Assembly: GCA_017503805.1 (NCBI GenBank)
Contig: JAFVSJ010000013.1
Coordinates: 82,855-146,854, forward strand
Direction of reading: 5' to 3'
From: Tidjanibacter sp.
GTDB taxonomy: Bacteria > Bacteroidota > Bacteroidia > Bacteroidales > Rikenellaceae
DNA: 64,000 nt
Both the position numbers and the translations under genes were made by a program. The notes under the pieces are model-generated. The model was not told the DNA's origin, searched no databases, and saw only the letters and a program-made list of their open reading frames with translations. Shown here one piece after another: positions 17,005-25,718 of the stretch. The stretch's first letter is position 1, and each line of letters begins with the position of its first letter.

Positions 17005-18348
17005 ATGTATAGTCTGAAAAATATATTGCGAACAATTGTTGCCGCTGTGGCACTTGCGGCCTTTGCTGTAGGATGTGCCACCCCCGGCTCGACCGACTAC
17101 GAGACACTCGAGAATGAGTCGTTGCGTGCGTGGATGGATAAGAACTACCCCGGTTGGGAGAGTAATCCCGATGTGATGAGGACAGATGACGGAGTTTATA
17201 TCCTCTGGATGAAACGCTCCGAGCTTGCACCTCCCGCAGATACGATTGTCAAGGAGGGTAATTGGGTGCGTATCGACTATACGGGTAAGACTCTCGACGG
17301 TAATATTTTCTACACCCGCGATGCGGAGGTTGCCAAGATTCAGGGCACTTTCAGTCGTAGGGCTCACTATGTAGATGACTTCGTCTATCTCTACTCCGAG
17401 AATAGCTCACTCCCCTCGGGTACCTATCAGGCTCTGACCAATATGAAGGTGGGCGATATGACCAGAGTGATTATGCCTTCGGGTATGTATCGCGGCTCGT
17501 CGGGCTACAACTCCACCAACGTTGGCTACAATGGTCAGTGGGGTGTAGATGGTGACCGCCCTGTGATTATCGACTCGCTCACCATTGCAGAGGTCTCGGA
17601 GGACCCCATTACGCTTGAGAATAAACAGGTTAATAAATATGCCGCCGAGCGCTGGCAACTCACCGAGGCCGATACGATAGCCAAGGGACTCTATGTGCAA
17701 CTTATGACCCCCTTCCCCGTCAAACGCGACTCGGTGGTTACTGCAACCAAGACCGACTCTGTGCTCACTTGCTACTATAAGGGTTATTTCCTCGATGGCT
17801 TTGTATTCGACAGCAATATCGACTCGGTGCAGATGCGTGCTTGGGGCGAGGTTGTCAACGAGGGCCCTATGAAGTGGGATATGACCGAGACGAATATGAT
17901 TGAGGGCTTCAAGGAGGCTTGCGTGAGAGCTTGCTACGGAGACCGTATGCGCGTGGTGTTCACCTCGGCCTATGGCTATGGCATCTCGGGTAGTGCGGCG
18001 AGGGCCGTTACGGAGTCCACAAGTGACTCGTCGGCTGACCTCTCGGCTTACTATAACTACCTCAATTATTATAGCTATATGAATAGTATGTATGGTGGCG
18101 GCTACGGCTATGGCGGCTATGGCAACTACTATAATAACTACTACAATAGCTATTATAACCCCTATTATTACAACTACTACAACTCTCTCAATAATAGCAA
18201 TTCGTCGAGTGGTTCGACCGAGGATGAAGAGGAGGAGGTAAAGGTGAATATCTCCACCGAGATATTGCCTTTCACACCGCTTGTGTTTGAGATTTGGGTG
18301 TGCGCCGACGATGGCTCTGCCGACAGCCCCACACACAATGATGAGTAA
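17005..18348 (+). CDS. Double FKBP-like lipoprotein with a Tyr/Asn/Gly-rich insertion
   Basis: A 447-residue lipoprotein (signal ending AAFAVGC). It has two FKBP-like units. The first is at about residues 80-200 (GNWVRIDYTGKTLDGNIFYTRD, then LTNMKVGDMTRVIMPSGMYRG). The second is at about 235-435 (DSVLTCYYKGYFLDGFVFDSN, then CYGDRMRVVFTSAYGYG, ending LPFTPLVFEIWV). In the second unit the loop between AYGYG and the last strand holds a low-complexity insertion at about residues 344-403, built almost only from Tyr, Asn, Gly and Ser, followed by an acidic run (EDEEEE). In FKBPs this loop borders the active site. The insertion keeps frame and has the same base style as its surroundings, so it is not an obvious frameshift. 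Its role is unknown. Confidence 0.88.
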   Translation: MYSLKNILRTIVAAVALAAFAVGCATPGSTDYETLENESLRAWMDKNYPGWESNPDVMRTDDGVYILWMKRSELAPPADTIVKEGNWVRIDYTGKTLDGNIFYTRDAEVAKIQGTFSRRAHYVDDFVYLYSENSSLPSGTYQALTNMKVGDMTRVIMPSGMYRGSSGYNSTNVGYNGQWGVDGDRPVIIDSLTIAEVSEDPITLENKQVNKYAAERWQLTEADTIAKGLYVQLMTPFPVKRDSVVTATKTDSVLTCYYKGYFLDGFVFDSNIDSVQMRAWGEVVNEGPMKWDMTETNMIEGFKEACVRACYGDRMRVVFTSAYGYGISGSAARAVTESTSDSSADLSAYYNYLNYYSYMNSMYGGGYGYGGYGNYYNNYYNSYYNPYYYNYYNSLNNSNSSSGSTEDEEEEVKVNISTEILPFTPLVFEIWVCADDGSADSPTHNDE

Positions 18349-18374
18349 GTGATTACCCAATAGTCATATATGGA

Positions 18375-19109
18375 ATGAAGAAATTTTTATTATTTGCTAT
18401 TGCACTATTGTGCTGTCTGTCAGGAGTTAATGCCCAAGATTTGTTGACCAGGACTAATGGCGAGGAGGTGGAAGTTATTGTTAAGGAGATTAATGAAACG
18501 AGCATCAAGTATGTGCTATTTTCAGAACCCAACGGTGTACTCTATACAGTACCCAAATCAGATGTTTTGATTATTCGCTATGCTTCAGGTCGTAATGAGG
18601 TATTCTCCAATAATACGATATCAAAACAGCAACAAATTAATAACCGTTATGGAGTTGACTACGGTGGAGGCAATCTTATTTATCCTGGAATGAAGTATAA
18701 GGAATTAAAGGGTATATACGATTACGTTGAATGGCGAGGTGGTTATGAGCGTTATAGCCCATTTTGGTGTGGTTTTGGCTCCTTTTTCATACCTGGATTG
18801 GGGCAGATGTGCTGCGGTGAGTGGGGCAGAGGTTTGTGCTTTATGGGAAGTAATATTGTTCTCAACGTTTTGAGTAATTATGCACCAACCTATGAAACTT
18901 ATCTAGCTTGTGCTATTTCTGGTCTTGGGCTTTGCATATGGTCAATAGTTGATGCATCTCGAGTGGCAAAGGTGAAGAATATGTATGAAACAGACTTGCA
19001 TTCTCAGTATTTAGATATTTCGATTGATTTATACCCTTCAATCGCACCTACAATTGCGCAGGATGGTATGGGAGTAGTGTCAGGAATGACACTTTCGGTT
19101 TCTTTCTAA
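18375..19109 (+). CDS. Exported protein of unknown function
   Basis: A 244-residue protein with a signal peptide (MKKFLLFAIALLCCLSGVNAQD). The first domain (about 22-75, DLLTRTNGEEVEVIVKEINETSIKYVLFSEPNGVLYTVPKSDVLIIRY) is a short beta-domain widespread at the N-terminus of Bacteroidetes exported proteins. The middle (about 135-195) has a glycine-rich hydrophobic stretch (GFGSFFIPGLGQMCCGEWGRGLCFMGSN) and likely membrane segments, like small TM2-type proteins. A serine-rich beta end follows. Codon use is more AT-rich than in the neighbouring genes, which may indicate lower expression or a different origin. Confidence 0.8.
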   Translation: MKKFLLFAIALLCCLSGVNAQDLLTRTNGEEVEVIVKEINETSIKYVLFSEPNGVLYTVPKSDVLIIRYASGRNEVFSNNTISKQQQINNRYGVDYGGGNLIYPGMKYKELKGIYDYVEWRGGYERYSPFWCGFGSFFIPGLGQMCCGEWGRGLCFMGSNIVLNVLSNYAPTYETYLACAISGLGLCIWSIVDASRVAKVKNMYETDLHSQYLDISIDLYPSIAPTIAQDGMGVVSGMTLSVSF

Positions 19110-19140
19110 ATTGTTGTTTAGATGGTGTATTTGCACCCTA

Positions 19141-19187
19141 ACATAGAAAAAAGGTGGCTCACAGCGTGGGCCACCTTTTTTCTATGT
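19141..19187. terminator. Bidirectional terminator between the exported protein gene and typA
   Basis: An 18-bp perfect stem (ACATAGAAAAAAGGTGGC at 19141-19158, its complement at 19170-19187) with A/T arms on both sides, between convergent genes. Confidence 0.92.
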
Positions 19188-19200
19188 AGTAGTCGGAGCG

Positions 19201-21009
19201 CTACTGCTGCTGTGCTTTCTCGGCACGTTTGCGGTCAATCTCGCTCAAGAGAATCTTACGCATACGCATAAACTTGGGGGTAATCTCCACGTACTCATCC
19301 TCGCGGATATACTCCAATGCCTCCTCCAACGAGAACTTCACTGCGGGGGCCAAGATGACCTTATCATCCGAACCACTCGCACGCATATTGGTCAGTTTCT
19401 TGCTCTTGGTGAGGTTGAGGCAGATGTCGTTGTCGCGGGTGTTCTCGCCTACAACCTGACCGCAATAGATCTCATCGCCGGGCTCCACGAAGAAACGACC
19501 CCTATCCTGTACCTTGTTGAGTGCATAAGCATAGGCAGTACCTGTCTCCATCGCCACAAGCGAGCCTGCAGTACGCATCTCAATCTCGCCTTTGTAGGGC
19601 TCGAAGCCCTTGAGTCGGTGGGCCATAATGGCCTCACCTGCGGTGGCGGTCAGCAGATTGCTGCGCAGACCGATAATGCCACGCGAGGGAATGTCAAACT
19701 CGAGGCGGGTGCGCTCGTTGCGCGACTCCATATTTTTCAGAGTACCTTTGCGCTTGGTTGTCAGCTCTATGGCCTTGCCTGCGTAGTCGTCGGGTACGTC
19801 GATAGTTAGCTCCTCTATGGGCTCACACTTCACTCCGTCAACCTCTTTGAAGATGACTTTGGGCTGACCTACCTGCAACTCGTAACCCTCGCGACGCATA
19901 GTCTCGATGAGTACGGAGAGGTGGAGTACGCCACGGCCGTAGACAATAAATTTATCGGCACTATCTCCCGGTACAACCCTCAGTGCGAGGTTCTTCTCAA
20001 GCTCCTTGTCAAGACGCTCCTTGATGTGGCGGCTGGTCACAAACTTTCCATCTTTGCCGTAGAAGGGGGAGTCATTGATGGTGAAAAGCATACTCATCGT
20101 AGGCTCGTCAATGGAGATGGGGGGCAGAGGCTCGGGATTCTCGAAATCGCAGATGGTATCGCCAATCTCAAATCCGTCGATACCTACAAGCGCGCAAATC
20201 TCGCCACAATCTACACTCTCGACTTTGGCCTTGCCGAGGCCCTCAAATACCATCAGGTCTTTGATTTTGGTCTTGAGCAGACGGCCGTCGCGCTTGGCGA
20301 GAGTGACATTCATACCCGAACGAAGCGAACCGCGAGTGAGCTTGCCCACTGCGATGCGGCCCAAGTAGGGTGAGTACTCGAGTGAGGTGATGAGCATCTG
20401 GGGAGTACCCTCCACCTTTTCGGGTTCGGGGATATCGTCGATGATGGTGTCGAGCAGGGGGGTGATGGTGTTGGTGCGCTCCTTATAAGTGTGCGACATC
20501 CAACCCTGCTTGGCGCTACCGTATATGGTGCGGAAGTCGAGCTGCTCCTCGTTGGCATCGAGCGAGAACATAAGGTCAAAGACCTGTTCGTGTACGAAGT
20601 CGGGGCGGCAGTTGGGCTTGTCCACCTTGTTGACTACCACAATGGGCTTTTTGCCGAGGGCGAGGGCCTTCTGGAGCACGAAACGGGTTTGGGGCATAGT
20701 ACCCTCAAAAGCGTCTACGAGCAGGATTACGCCGTCGGCCATATTGAGCACACGCTCCACCTCGCCACCGAAGTCGGAGTGACCGGGGGTGTCAATGATA
20801 TTGATTTTGTATCCGTTGTAGATTACCGACACGTTTTTGGAGAGGATGGTAATACCCCTCTCTCGCTCGAGGTCGTTGTTGTCGAGAACGAGTGTGCCGC
20901 TTGACTCTTGGTTACGGATGAGGTTTGCCTGAAGAATCATCTTGTCCACGAGAGTGGTTTTGCCGTGGTCTACGTGGGCGATGATTGCAATGTTACGAAG
21001 TTTCTGCAT
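19201..21009 (-). CDS. typA: Translational GTPase TypA/BipA
   Basis: Ribosome-associated GTPase of the EF-G family, involved in 50S maturation and stress adaptation. The 602-residue protein has the G1 motif AHVDHGKTTLVDKM (about 10-23), the G2 region ERERGITI, G3 DTPGHSDFG and G4 NKVDKP. Next come EF-G-like domains II, III and V and the TypA-specific C-terminal domain (GTAYAYALNKVQDRGRFFVEPGDEIYCGQVVGENTRDNDICLN). Start and length are normal. Its promoter faces that of aroB, and their -7 boxes form an inverted repeat. Confidence 0.97.
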   Translation of the reverse strand: MQKLRNIAIIAHVDHGKTTLVDKMILQANLIRNQESSGTLVLDNNDLERERGITILSKNVSVIYNGYKINIIDTPGHSDFGGEVERVLNMADGVILLVDAFEGTMPQTRFVLQKALALGKKPIVVVNKVDKPNCRPDFVHEQVFDLMFSLDANEEQLDFRTIYGSAKQGWMSHTYKERTNTITPLLDTIIDDIPEPEKVEGTPQMLITSLEYSPYLGRIAVGKLTRGSLRSGMNVTLAKRDGRLLKTKIKDLMVFEGLGKAKVESVDCGEICALVGIDGFEIGDTICDFENPEPLPPISIDEPTMSMLFTINDSPFYGKDGKFVTSRHIKERLDKELEKNLALRVVPGDSADKFIVYGRGVLHLSVLIETMRREGYELQVGQPKVIFKEVDGVKCEPIEELTIDVPDDYAGKAIELTTKRKGTLKNMESRNERTRLEFDIPSRGIIGLRSNLLTATAGEAIMAHRLKGFEPYKGEIEMRTAGSLVAMETGTAYAYALNKVQDRGRFFVEPGDEIYCGQVVGENTRDNDICLNLTKSKKLTNMRASGSDDKVILAPAVKFSLEEALEYIREDEYVEITPKFMRMRKILLSEIDRKRAEKAQQQ

Positions 21010-21032
21010 CTTTAATTCTGTTTTTCCGGCCG

Positions 21033-21071
21033 CAAAGGTAGTAAATTATCGAGGTTTTTGTACTACCTTTG
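21033..21071. promoter_or_regulatory. Symmetric divergent promoters of typA and aroB
   Basis: CAAAGGTAGTA (21033-21043) and TACTACCTTTG (21061-21071) are a perfect 11-bp inverted repeat separated by 17 bp. Each arm contains a TACCTTTG -7 box, one pointing at typA and one at aroB. The space is too short for two independent -33 regions, so the two promoters overlap. The symmetry could also bind a dimeric regulator. Confidence 0.6.
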
Positions 21072-21094
21072 TATAAATTTAAGGTATAAATATT

Positions 21095-22102
21095 ATGTTT
21101 ACCCACTACGAACTTCATTTTTCTTCCGACCGTACGACCAAGATAGTCTCCGGCCCTATTGCCGATTTGCTCCCCCAACTCCTTCCCTCGGGGAGAGTTT
21201 TCGCCATCGTCGATGCCGAGGTAGAGGCACTGCATAATATCTCGCAACTGATTCCCGAAACACTTATTATTCCCGGAGGCGAAGAGAATAAAAATATGCA
21301 GCTCGTCGATATGATATGGCAGGAAATGGTTGATAGTAAGGTCGATAGGGAGACGTTTTTGGTGGGTATCGGTGGCGGTGTGCTGACCGACTTGGTGGGC
21401 TTTGTGGCCTCTACTTGGATGCGAGGTGTGAGGTTTGGACTTGTGCCTACCACCCTGCTTGCACAGATCGATGCGGCCATTGGAGGTAAGTGCGCAGTCA
21501 ATCTCGGAGGATATAAAAATATGGTCGGCACGTTCGCTCCAGCGGAGTTCGTACTCTGCGATCACACGTTCCTGAAGACGCTGCCCGAACGAGAAATGCG
21601 TGCAGGAGTGGCAGAGATGATTAAGGCAGCTGTGATTGGAGATGTGGAACTATTTGAGAGGCTCGAACAGCTTCCTGCCGATGCTCTTGTGAATGATAGG
21701 GGCGTATTTGATGAATTGGTCGCAAGGAGCGTGAGAGTGAAGTGCGATATTGTGCAGCGTGATCCCTATGAAAAAGGCGAACGCAAACTGCTCAATCTTG
21801 GTCATACTTTTGCCCACGCCATAGAGAGCCTTACGGAACAATACTCTCACGGTGAGGCAGTTGCGATTGGACTCGTGAGGGCATCGCAGATGGCTGTCAA
21901 GATGGGGTTGATGGCTGCCGAGCAGGCAGAAAGAATTGCAAAATTGGTGGCAAAATATGGCCTTCCAATCTCCTCACCAATAGATGATGAGCAGATGTGG
22001 GAGGCGATGAGTCACGATAAGAAAGTTGCCGATGGGGTAGTCCGTATGATACTTCCTACCACCATCGGCAAGTGCAATATTTATTCCATCACCGAGTTGT
22101 GA
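21095..22102 (+). CDS. aroB: 3-Dehydroquinate synthase
   Basis: Second enzyme of the shikimate pathway, converting DAHP to 3-dehydroquinate with NAD and a divalent metal. The 335-residue protein has the NAD-binding GIGGGVLTDLVGFVASTWMRGV, the KCAVNLGGYKNMVGTFAPAEFVLCD block and EMRAGVAEMIKAAVI. It also has the metal ligands in LNLGHTFAHAIE and HGEAVAIG. It is slightly shorter than the common 350-360 residues, as in many Bacteroidetes. No other aro gene is nearby. Confidence 0.96.
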   Translation: MFTHYELHFSSDRTTKIVSGPIADLLPQLLPSGRVFAIVDAEVEALHNISQLIPETLIIPGGEENKNMQLVDMIWQEMVDSKVDRETFLVGIGGGVLTDLVGFVASTWMRGVRFGLVPTTLLAQIDAAIGGKCAVNLGGYKNMVGTFAPAEFVLCDHTFLKTLPEREMRAGVAEMIKAAVIGDVELFERLEQLPADALVNDRGVFDELVARSVRVKCDIVQRDPYEKGERKLLNLGHTFAHAIESLTEQYSHGEAVAIGLVRASQMAVKMGLMAAEQAERIAKLVAKYGLPISSPIDDEQMWEAMSHDKKVADGVVRMILPTTIGKCNIYSITEL

Positions 22103-22121
22103 TTCATAGAGGGTGACAACC

Positions 22122-22709
22122 TTAATAGACCGCCACGATTGAGCCCCAATAGGTTGTGGTGGGGTAGAATGTGGAGGAGAGAGTAAGCGTGGCGCCACCC
22201 GTCTTGGAGTAGACATCGAGAGTGAACGTGTAGTCGTTGGAGGAATAGAGCCAGGAGTCAAACGAAATGGTCCATCCGTCGTCGGTCTGCACTGTGGTGA
22301 AGTCGGCCAAATTGGTGATGGTGGTGTTTATTATTACGAGCCTGTATGGTGGTGTAAAGCCTTGATAGACGGGTAGATGAATGTCTGCCCAATCGTTGTA
22401 TATGGCCAGCTCTATGTTGGGGTTGGTGATGATGTTGCTACTGCCCGCGGGCTCGGCATTGAACATCGTGGGTACAAATCTGTAATTGTGCGAAAGTATG
22501 GTTGAGTCTATGAATCGTTCATAGGCTGCCTGACGTGCTTTGCGACGTGCTATGCGTTCGCGATGTTTCTCACTGAGCTGCTCTTCTCGCTGTCGGTCAG
22601 CTTCGAATGAGGTGCCTGTTTCGGTGGGGGTGTTGCTGGTCACCACGAGTGGCACAACCAGAGTTGCGAGAGTGGCTACAATGGCAAAGAGAAGTAGAAT
22701 CTTTTTCAT
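22122..22709 (-). CDS. DUF4251-type exported protein
   Basis: A 195-residue protein with an N-terminal hydrophobic segment (MKKILLLFAIVATLATLVVPLVV) acting as signal or anchor. A strongly charged helix rich in Arg, Glu and Lys follows (about 38-70). The C-terminal domain (about 75-195) starts FVPTMFNAEPAGSSNIITNPNIELAIYNDWADIHLPVYQGF, which matches my memory of Bacteroidetes DUF4251 proteins. It ends in antiparallel beta-strands. Function unknown. It converges with aroB across only 19 bp. Confidence 0.8.
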   Translation of the reverse strand: MKKILLLFAIVATLATLVVPLVVTSNTPTETGTSFEADRQREEQLSEKHRERIARRKARQAAYERFIDSTILSHNYRFVPTMFNAEPAGSSNIITNPNIELAIYNDWADIHLPVYQGFTPPYRLVIINTTITNLADFTTVQTDDGWTISFDSWLYSSNDYTFTLDVYSKTGGATLTLSSTFYPTTTYWGSIVAVY

Positions 22710-22817
22710 CCTTTTTGTTTTAGTGGTTCAACTGTTAGTAGCCTGCCGATGGAGTGGTAGGCCGACCACTTGTGGTGCAAAATTCTTGCCCAAGATGGCT
22801 ATCTGCGAAAAAAAATG

Positions 22818-22825
22818 TACCTTTG
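22818..22825 (+). promoter_or_regulatory. -7 box of engB
   Basis: TACCTTTG matches TAnnTTTG, 43 bp before the engB ATG. No clear -33 element at the expected distance. Confidence 0.5.
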
Positions 22826-22868
22826 CCGTGAGTTCGCCACAGCGCGGAAGAGATAATTGTAGCAATCT

Positions 22869-23462
22869 ATGAAGACGGTTTTCAAGTTCAGCAGTTCAAA
22901 AGTGTCACAGATACCCGACCACGGCAAACCCGAGTTTGCCTTCATCGGTCGCAGTAATGTCGGCAAGTCGTCGCTTATCAATATGCTTTCAGAGAGTAAG
23001 TTGGCCAAGGTGTCGGCCACGCCGGGTAAGACCAAACTTATTAACCATTTTCTTGTGGATGAGAAGTGGTGGTTGGTGGATTTGCCGGGCTACGGCTATG
23101 CGCGCACCTCGCAAACCACTCGCAAGGAGTTTTCGACTCTGATTACCGATTACGTGACCAAAGCCAAAGGGCTACACTTCCTATTTGTGCTGGTAGATAG
23201 TCGACACGAGCCGCTCAAGATAGACCTCGACTTTATGCAACTCCTCGGTCGTGAGGGAGTTCCTTTTGGTGTGGTTTTCACCAAGACCGATAAGCAGAGC
23301 CAACGACTGACAAATAAGAATATCGACATCTACCGCCAGACGTTGCTGCAATGGTGGGAGGAGCTGCCGCCAATGTTTGTGACCTCCTCGGAGAAACGCC
23401 AAGGTAGGGATGAAATCATTGGTTTCGTGGAGCAATGCCTGATAAATATTGAGCCAAAGTAG
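22869..23462 (+). CDS. engB: Ribosome biogenesis GTPase YsxC/EngB
   Basis: Essential GTPase of 50S subunit assembly. The 197-residue protein carries G1 GRSNVGKSSLINML (about 27-40), G2 around SATPGKTKLINHF, G3 DLPGYGYA, G4 TKTDK and G5 TSSEK. The N-terminal SKVSQIPDHGKPEFAFIGRSN is the family signature. Length is normal for the family. Confidence 0.96.
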   Translation: MKTVFKFSSSKVSQIPDHGKPEFAFIGRSNVGKSSLINMLSESKLAKVSATPGKTKLINHFLVDEKWWLVDLPGYGYARTSQTTRKEFSTLITDYVTKAKGLHFLFVLVDSRHEPLKIDLDFMQLLGREGVPFGVVFTKTDKQSQRLTNKNIDIYRQTLLQWWEELPPMFVTSSEKRQGRDEIIGFVEQCLINIEPK

Positions 23463-23547
23463 TGCCGTAGAGTTGGGAAATGTAGGATAAAAATCTGCTT
23501 AGATTTCACTATTGTTCGGTAAATGTTGAAAAATTGGTGGGTTATAA

Positions 23548-23578
23548 TTGTTTTTTCCGCTTTTGGGACTTATCTTTG
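23548..23578 (+). promoter_or_regulatory. Promoter of prs
   Basis: TTG (23548-23550), 20 bp, then TATCTTTG (23571-23578), 36 bp before the prs ATG. A good match to the Bacteroidetes consensus. Confidence 0.7.
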
Positions 23579-23614
23579 CAGTCACTATAGAATCATACCA
23601 AATCCTAACACATA

Positions 23615-24565
23615 ATGGCTATTCACAAACTTAAAATCTTTGCTTGTCGCGGCTCCGAGGCTGTGGCTGCGAGGATTGCCAAGAGCTACGGAGTGGAGCT
23701 TGGCGATCTGACTGTAAGTCAGTTCAGCGATGGCGAGTTTCAGCCCGCTTTCAATGAGAGCATCCGCGGATGCACCGTTTTCATCGTTCAATCCACCCCT
23801 CCTCCCGCAGAGAATCTGATGGAGCTTTTGCTCACCATCGATGCTGCTCGTAGGGCTTCGGCTCATATGGTTGTGGCCGTTATTCCCTATTTTGGTTGGG
23901 CTCGTCAGGACCGTAAGGACCGTCCTCGTGTACCCATCGGTGCCAAACTCGTTGCCAACCTTCTTACCTCGGCCGGTTGCGACCGCGTGATTACCATCGA
24001 CCTCCACGCCGACCAGATTCAGGGCTTCTTCGATATCCCCGTAGACCACGTTTACGCTTCGAAGGTCTTTGTCCCCTATATCAAGAATATGAAACTCGAC
24101 AACCTCTCGGTTGCAACTCCCGATATCGGCGGTGCCAAACGTGCCAATAGCTACGCCTCCTACCTCGAGGCTCCTCTGGTTATCTGCCACAAACACCGCG
24201 AGAGGCCCAATGTTGTGGGTACTATGACTGCTATCGGTGAGGTTAAAGGCCGCGATATCATCATCTTCGACGATATGGTTGACACTGCAGGTACTCTGAC
24301 CAAGGCTGCCGATATGTTTATGAATATGGGCGCAGCAAGCGTTAGGGCTGTCATCACTCACCCCGTCTTGAGCGGCCCCGCTTATGAGCGTATTGCAGAG
24401 AGTAAGTTGGCAGAGATTATCGTCACCGATACTCTTCCCTTGCGTGCCGATAAGGACACCTCGAAATTCACTGTGCTGAGCGTTGCAGATATGCTCGCCG
24501 ATGTTATCGAGCGCGTTCACAACTACCGCGAGATCTCGTCGCAGTTCATTTTCGGCAAGAAGTAA
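23615..24565 (+). CDS. prs: Ribose-phosphate pyrophosphokinase
   Basis: Makes PRPP from ribose 5-phosphate and ATP for nucleotide, His and Trp synthesis. The 316 residues have the family order: KIFACRGSEAVAARIA at the N-terminus, the flexible-loop VIPYFGWARQDRKDRPRVPI, the divalent-cation segment TIDLHADQIQGFFDIPVD, and the PRPP-binding loop IIFDDMVDTAGTLTKAA. The gene uses a highly biased codon set, consistent with strong expression. Two hairpins follow. Confidence 0.97.
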   Translation: MAIHKLKIFACRGSEAVAARIAKSYGVELGDLTVSQFSDGEFQPAFNESIRGCTVFIVQSTPPPAENLMELLLTIDAARRASAHMVVAVIPYFGWARQDRKDRPRVPIGAKLVANLLTSAGCDRVITIDLHADQIQGFFDIPVDHVYASKVFVPYIKNMKLDNLSVATPDIGGAKRANSYASYLEAPLVICHKHRERPNVVGTMTAIGEVKGRDIIIFDDMVDTAGTLTKAADMFMNMGAASVRAVITHPVLSGPAYERIAESKLAEIIVTDTLPLRADKDTSKFTVLSVADMLADVIERVHNYREISSQFIFGKK

Positions 24566-24587
24566 TCTACAAAGAGAATAGAATCTT

Positions 24588-24642
24588 AACCCCTCTCTCA
24601 CCTCTGCGGAATTGTACTGCGGTTGAGAGAGGGGTTGTTTTT
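24588..24642 (+). terminator. Rho-independent terminator after prs
   Basis: AACCCCTCTCTCA (24588-24600) pairs with its complement at 24624-24636, followed by GTTTTT. Confidence 0.9.
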
Positions 24643-24655
24643 ACCGAGAGTATAG

Positions 24656-24683
24656 GCGAGCCACACAGAGGGGCTCGCTTTTT
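24656..24683 (+). terminator. Second hairpin after prs
   Basis: GCGAGCC (24656-24662) pairs with GGCTCGC (24672-24678), followed by TTTTT. A backup terminator immediately before the promoter of the Stealth gene. Confidence 0.75.
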
Positions 24684-24684
24684 G

Positions 24685-24715
24685 TTTGCGGTATCAATTC
24701 TTTTGTCTATTTTTG
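24685..24715 (+). promoter_or_regulatory. Promoter touching the Stealth gene start
   Basis: TTTG (24685-24688), 19 bp, then TATTTTTG (24708-24715). Only four bases separate the box from the ATG at 24720, so a transcript from here would have essentially no leader. Confidence 0.65.
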
Positions 24716-24719
24716 TATT

Positions 24720-25682
24720 ATGGAAAGAATCGATTTGGTCTATTTGTGGGTAGATGGCAATGATGCCAAGTGGCTCGAGGCTAAGCAGAAGGCACAGATT
24801 GAGTGCGGCTTTGCACTCGATAGGCAGGCTACAGCCAAGGGGCGATTTGTCGACAATCAGGAGTTGCGCTACTCGCTCCGCTCGGTGGAAAAATATGCGC
24901 CGTGGATTGGCACTATTTTCATAGTCACGGCCGACCAATGCCCTGTTTGGCTCAATAGAGAGCACCCCAAAGTGCGACTCATCTCGCATAGAGATATTCT
25001 TCCGGCCGACTATCTGCCTACCTTCAACTCGAGTGCCATTGAGATGGCCCTGACGAGGATTGATGGTTTGTCTGAAAGATTTCTGTTTGCCAACGACGAT
25101 ATGTTTCTGCGCAAACCCGTCGGCCCCGAATTTTTCTTCAATGCCGAAGGGATGCCTATCGCCCGATTCGCACGCCATATTTCGACCAAACAAAGTCTCT
25201 ATCTGGGTAAGGTGCGACGTGCGCAGAGCCTTGTCGCAGAGCGCTTTGGCGGTAAGTATGAGCGCCAACCCCACCACAATTTCGATGCCTATCTCAAGAG
25301 TGATGTGGAGGCTTGCCTGGAGTCTTTTGCGGAGGAGGCCGAGGCTACACGCAGCCACCGTTTCCGCAAGGCAGAGGAGTTTCACCGCAGTGCGTGGCTC
25401 TACTATGCACTCTCGCAGGGTAGGGCAGAGGAGAGAGTTGTGAGCCGCTATGGGGCAGCCAAGTCGTTCGGCGAGAAGTTGGGGTGTTGGTTGCGAGGTC
25501 AATATTGTACCGACTCGGCAGAGGTGGGACTCCATCGAGGCCGACTCCATCGTAGGCTCGAACACTACAATCCACGCCTTTTCTGTCTCAACGATACCGA
25601 GCGCACTACCGATACCGAACGAGAGGAGATGGTAGCTCTGCTCGAGAAACTCTATCCCGAGAAAAGCGGTTTTGAACTGTAG
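24720..25682 (+). CDS. Stealth-family sugar-phosphotransferase
   Basis: A 320-residue protein of the Stealth family (capsular polysaccharide phosphotransferases related to GlcNAc-1-phosphotransferase). Conserved region 1 is at the very N-terminus (IDLVYLWVDGNDAKWL). Region 2 is RFVDNQELRYSLRSVEKYAPWIGTIFIVTADQCPVWLN at about 41-78, and the catalytic-type segment RFLFANDDMFLRKP follows. Members transfer hexose-1-phosphate from a nucleotide sugar onto a glycan. No signal peptide, so it acts in the cytoplasm. No other glycan genes flank it (prs before, radA after). The only in-frame ATG compatible with region 1 is 24720. Confidence 0.93.
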   Translation: MERIDLVYLWVDGNDAKWLEAKQKAQIECGFALDRQATAKGRFVDNQELRYSLRSVEKYAPWIGTIFIVTADQCPVWLNREHPKVRLISHRDILPADYLPTFNSSAIEMALTRIDGLSERFLFANDDMFLRKPVGPEFFFNAEGMPIARFARHISTKQSLYLGKVRRAQSLVAERFGGKYERQPHHNFDAYLKSDVEACLESFAEEAEATRSHRFRKAEEFHRSAWLYYALSQGRAEERVVSRYGAAKSFGEKLGCWLRGQYCTDSAEVGLHRGRLHRRLEHYNPRLFCLNDTERTTDTEREEMVALLEKLYPEKSGFEL

Positions 25683-25718
25683 ACTAATATAATTGGACAA
25701 CAAAATATATGTAAAGAT

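Noticed and set aside
18043-18210. The repetitive tract in the second FKBP-like gene as a frameshift or assembly error
   Set aside because: The frame continues on both sides into the expected FKBP strands, and the base composition matches the gene.
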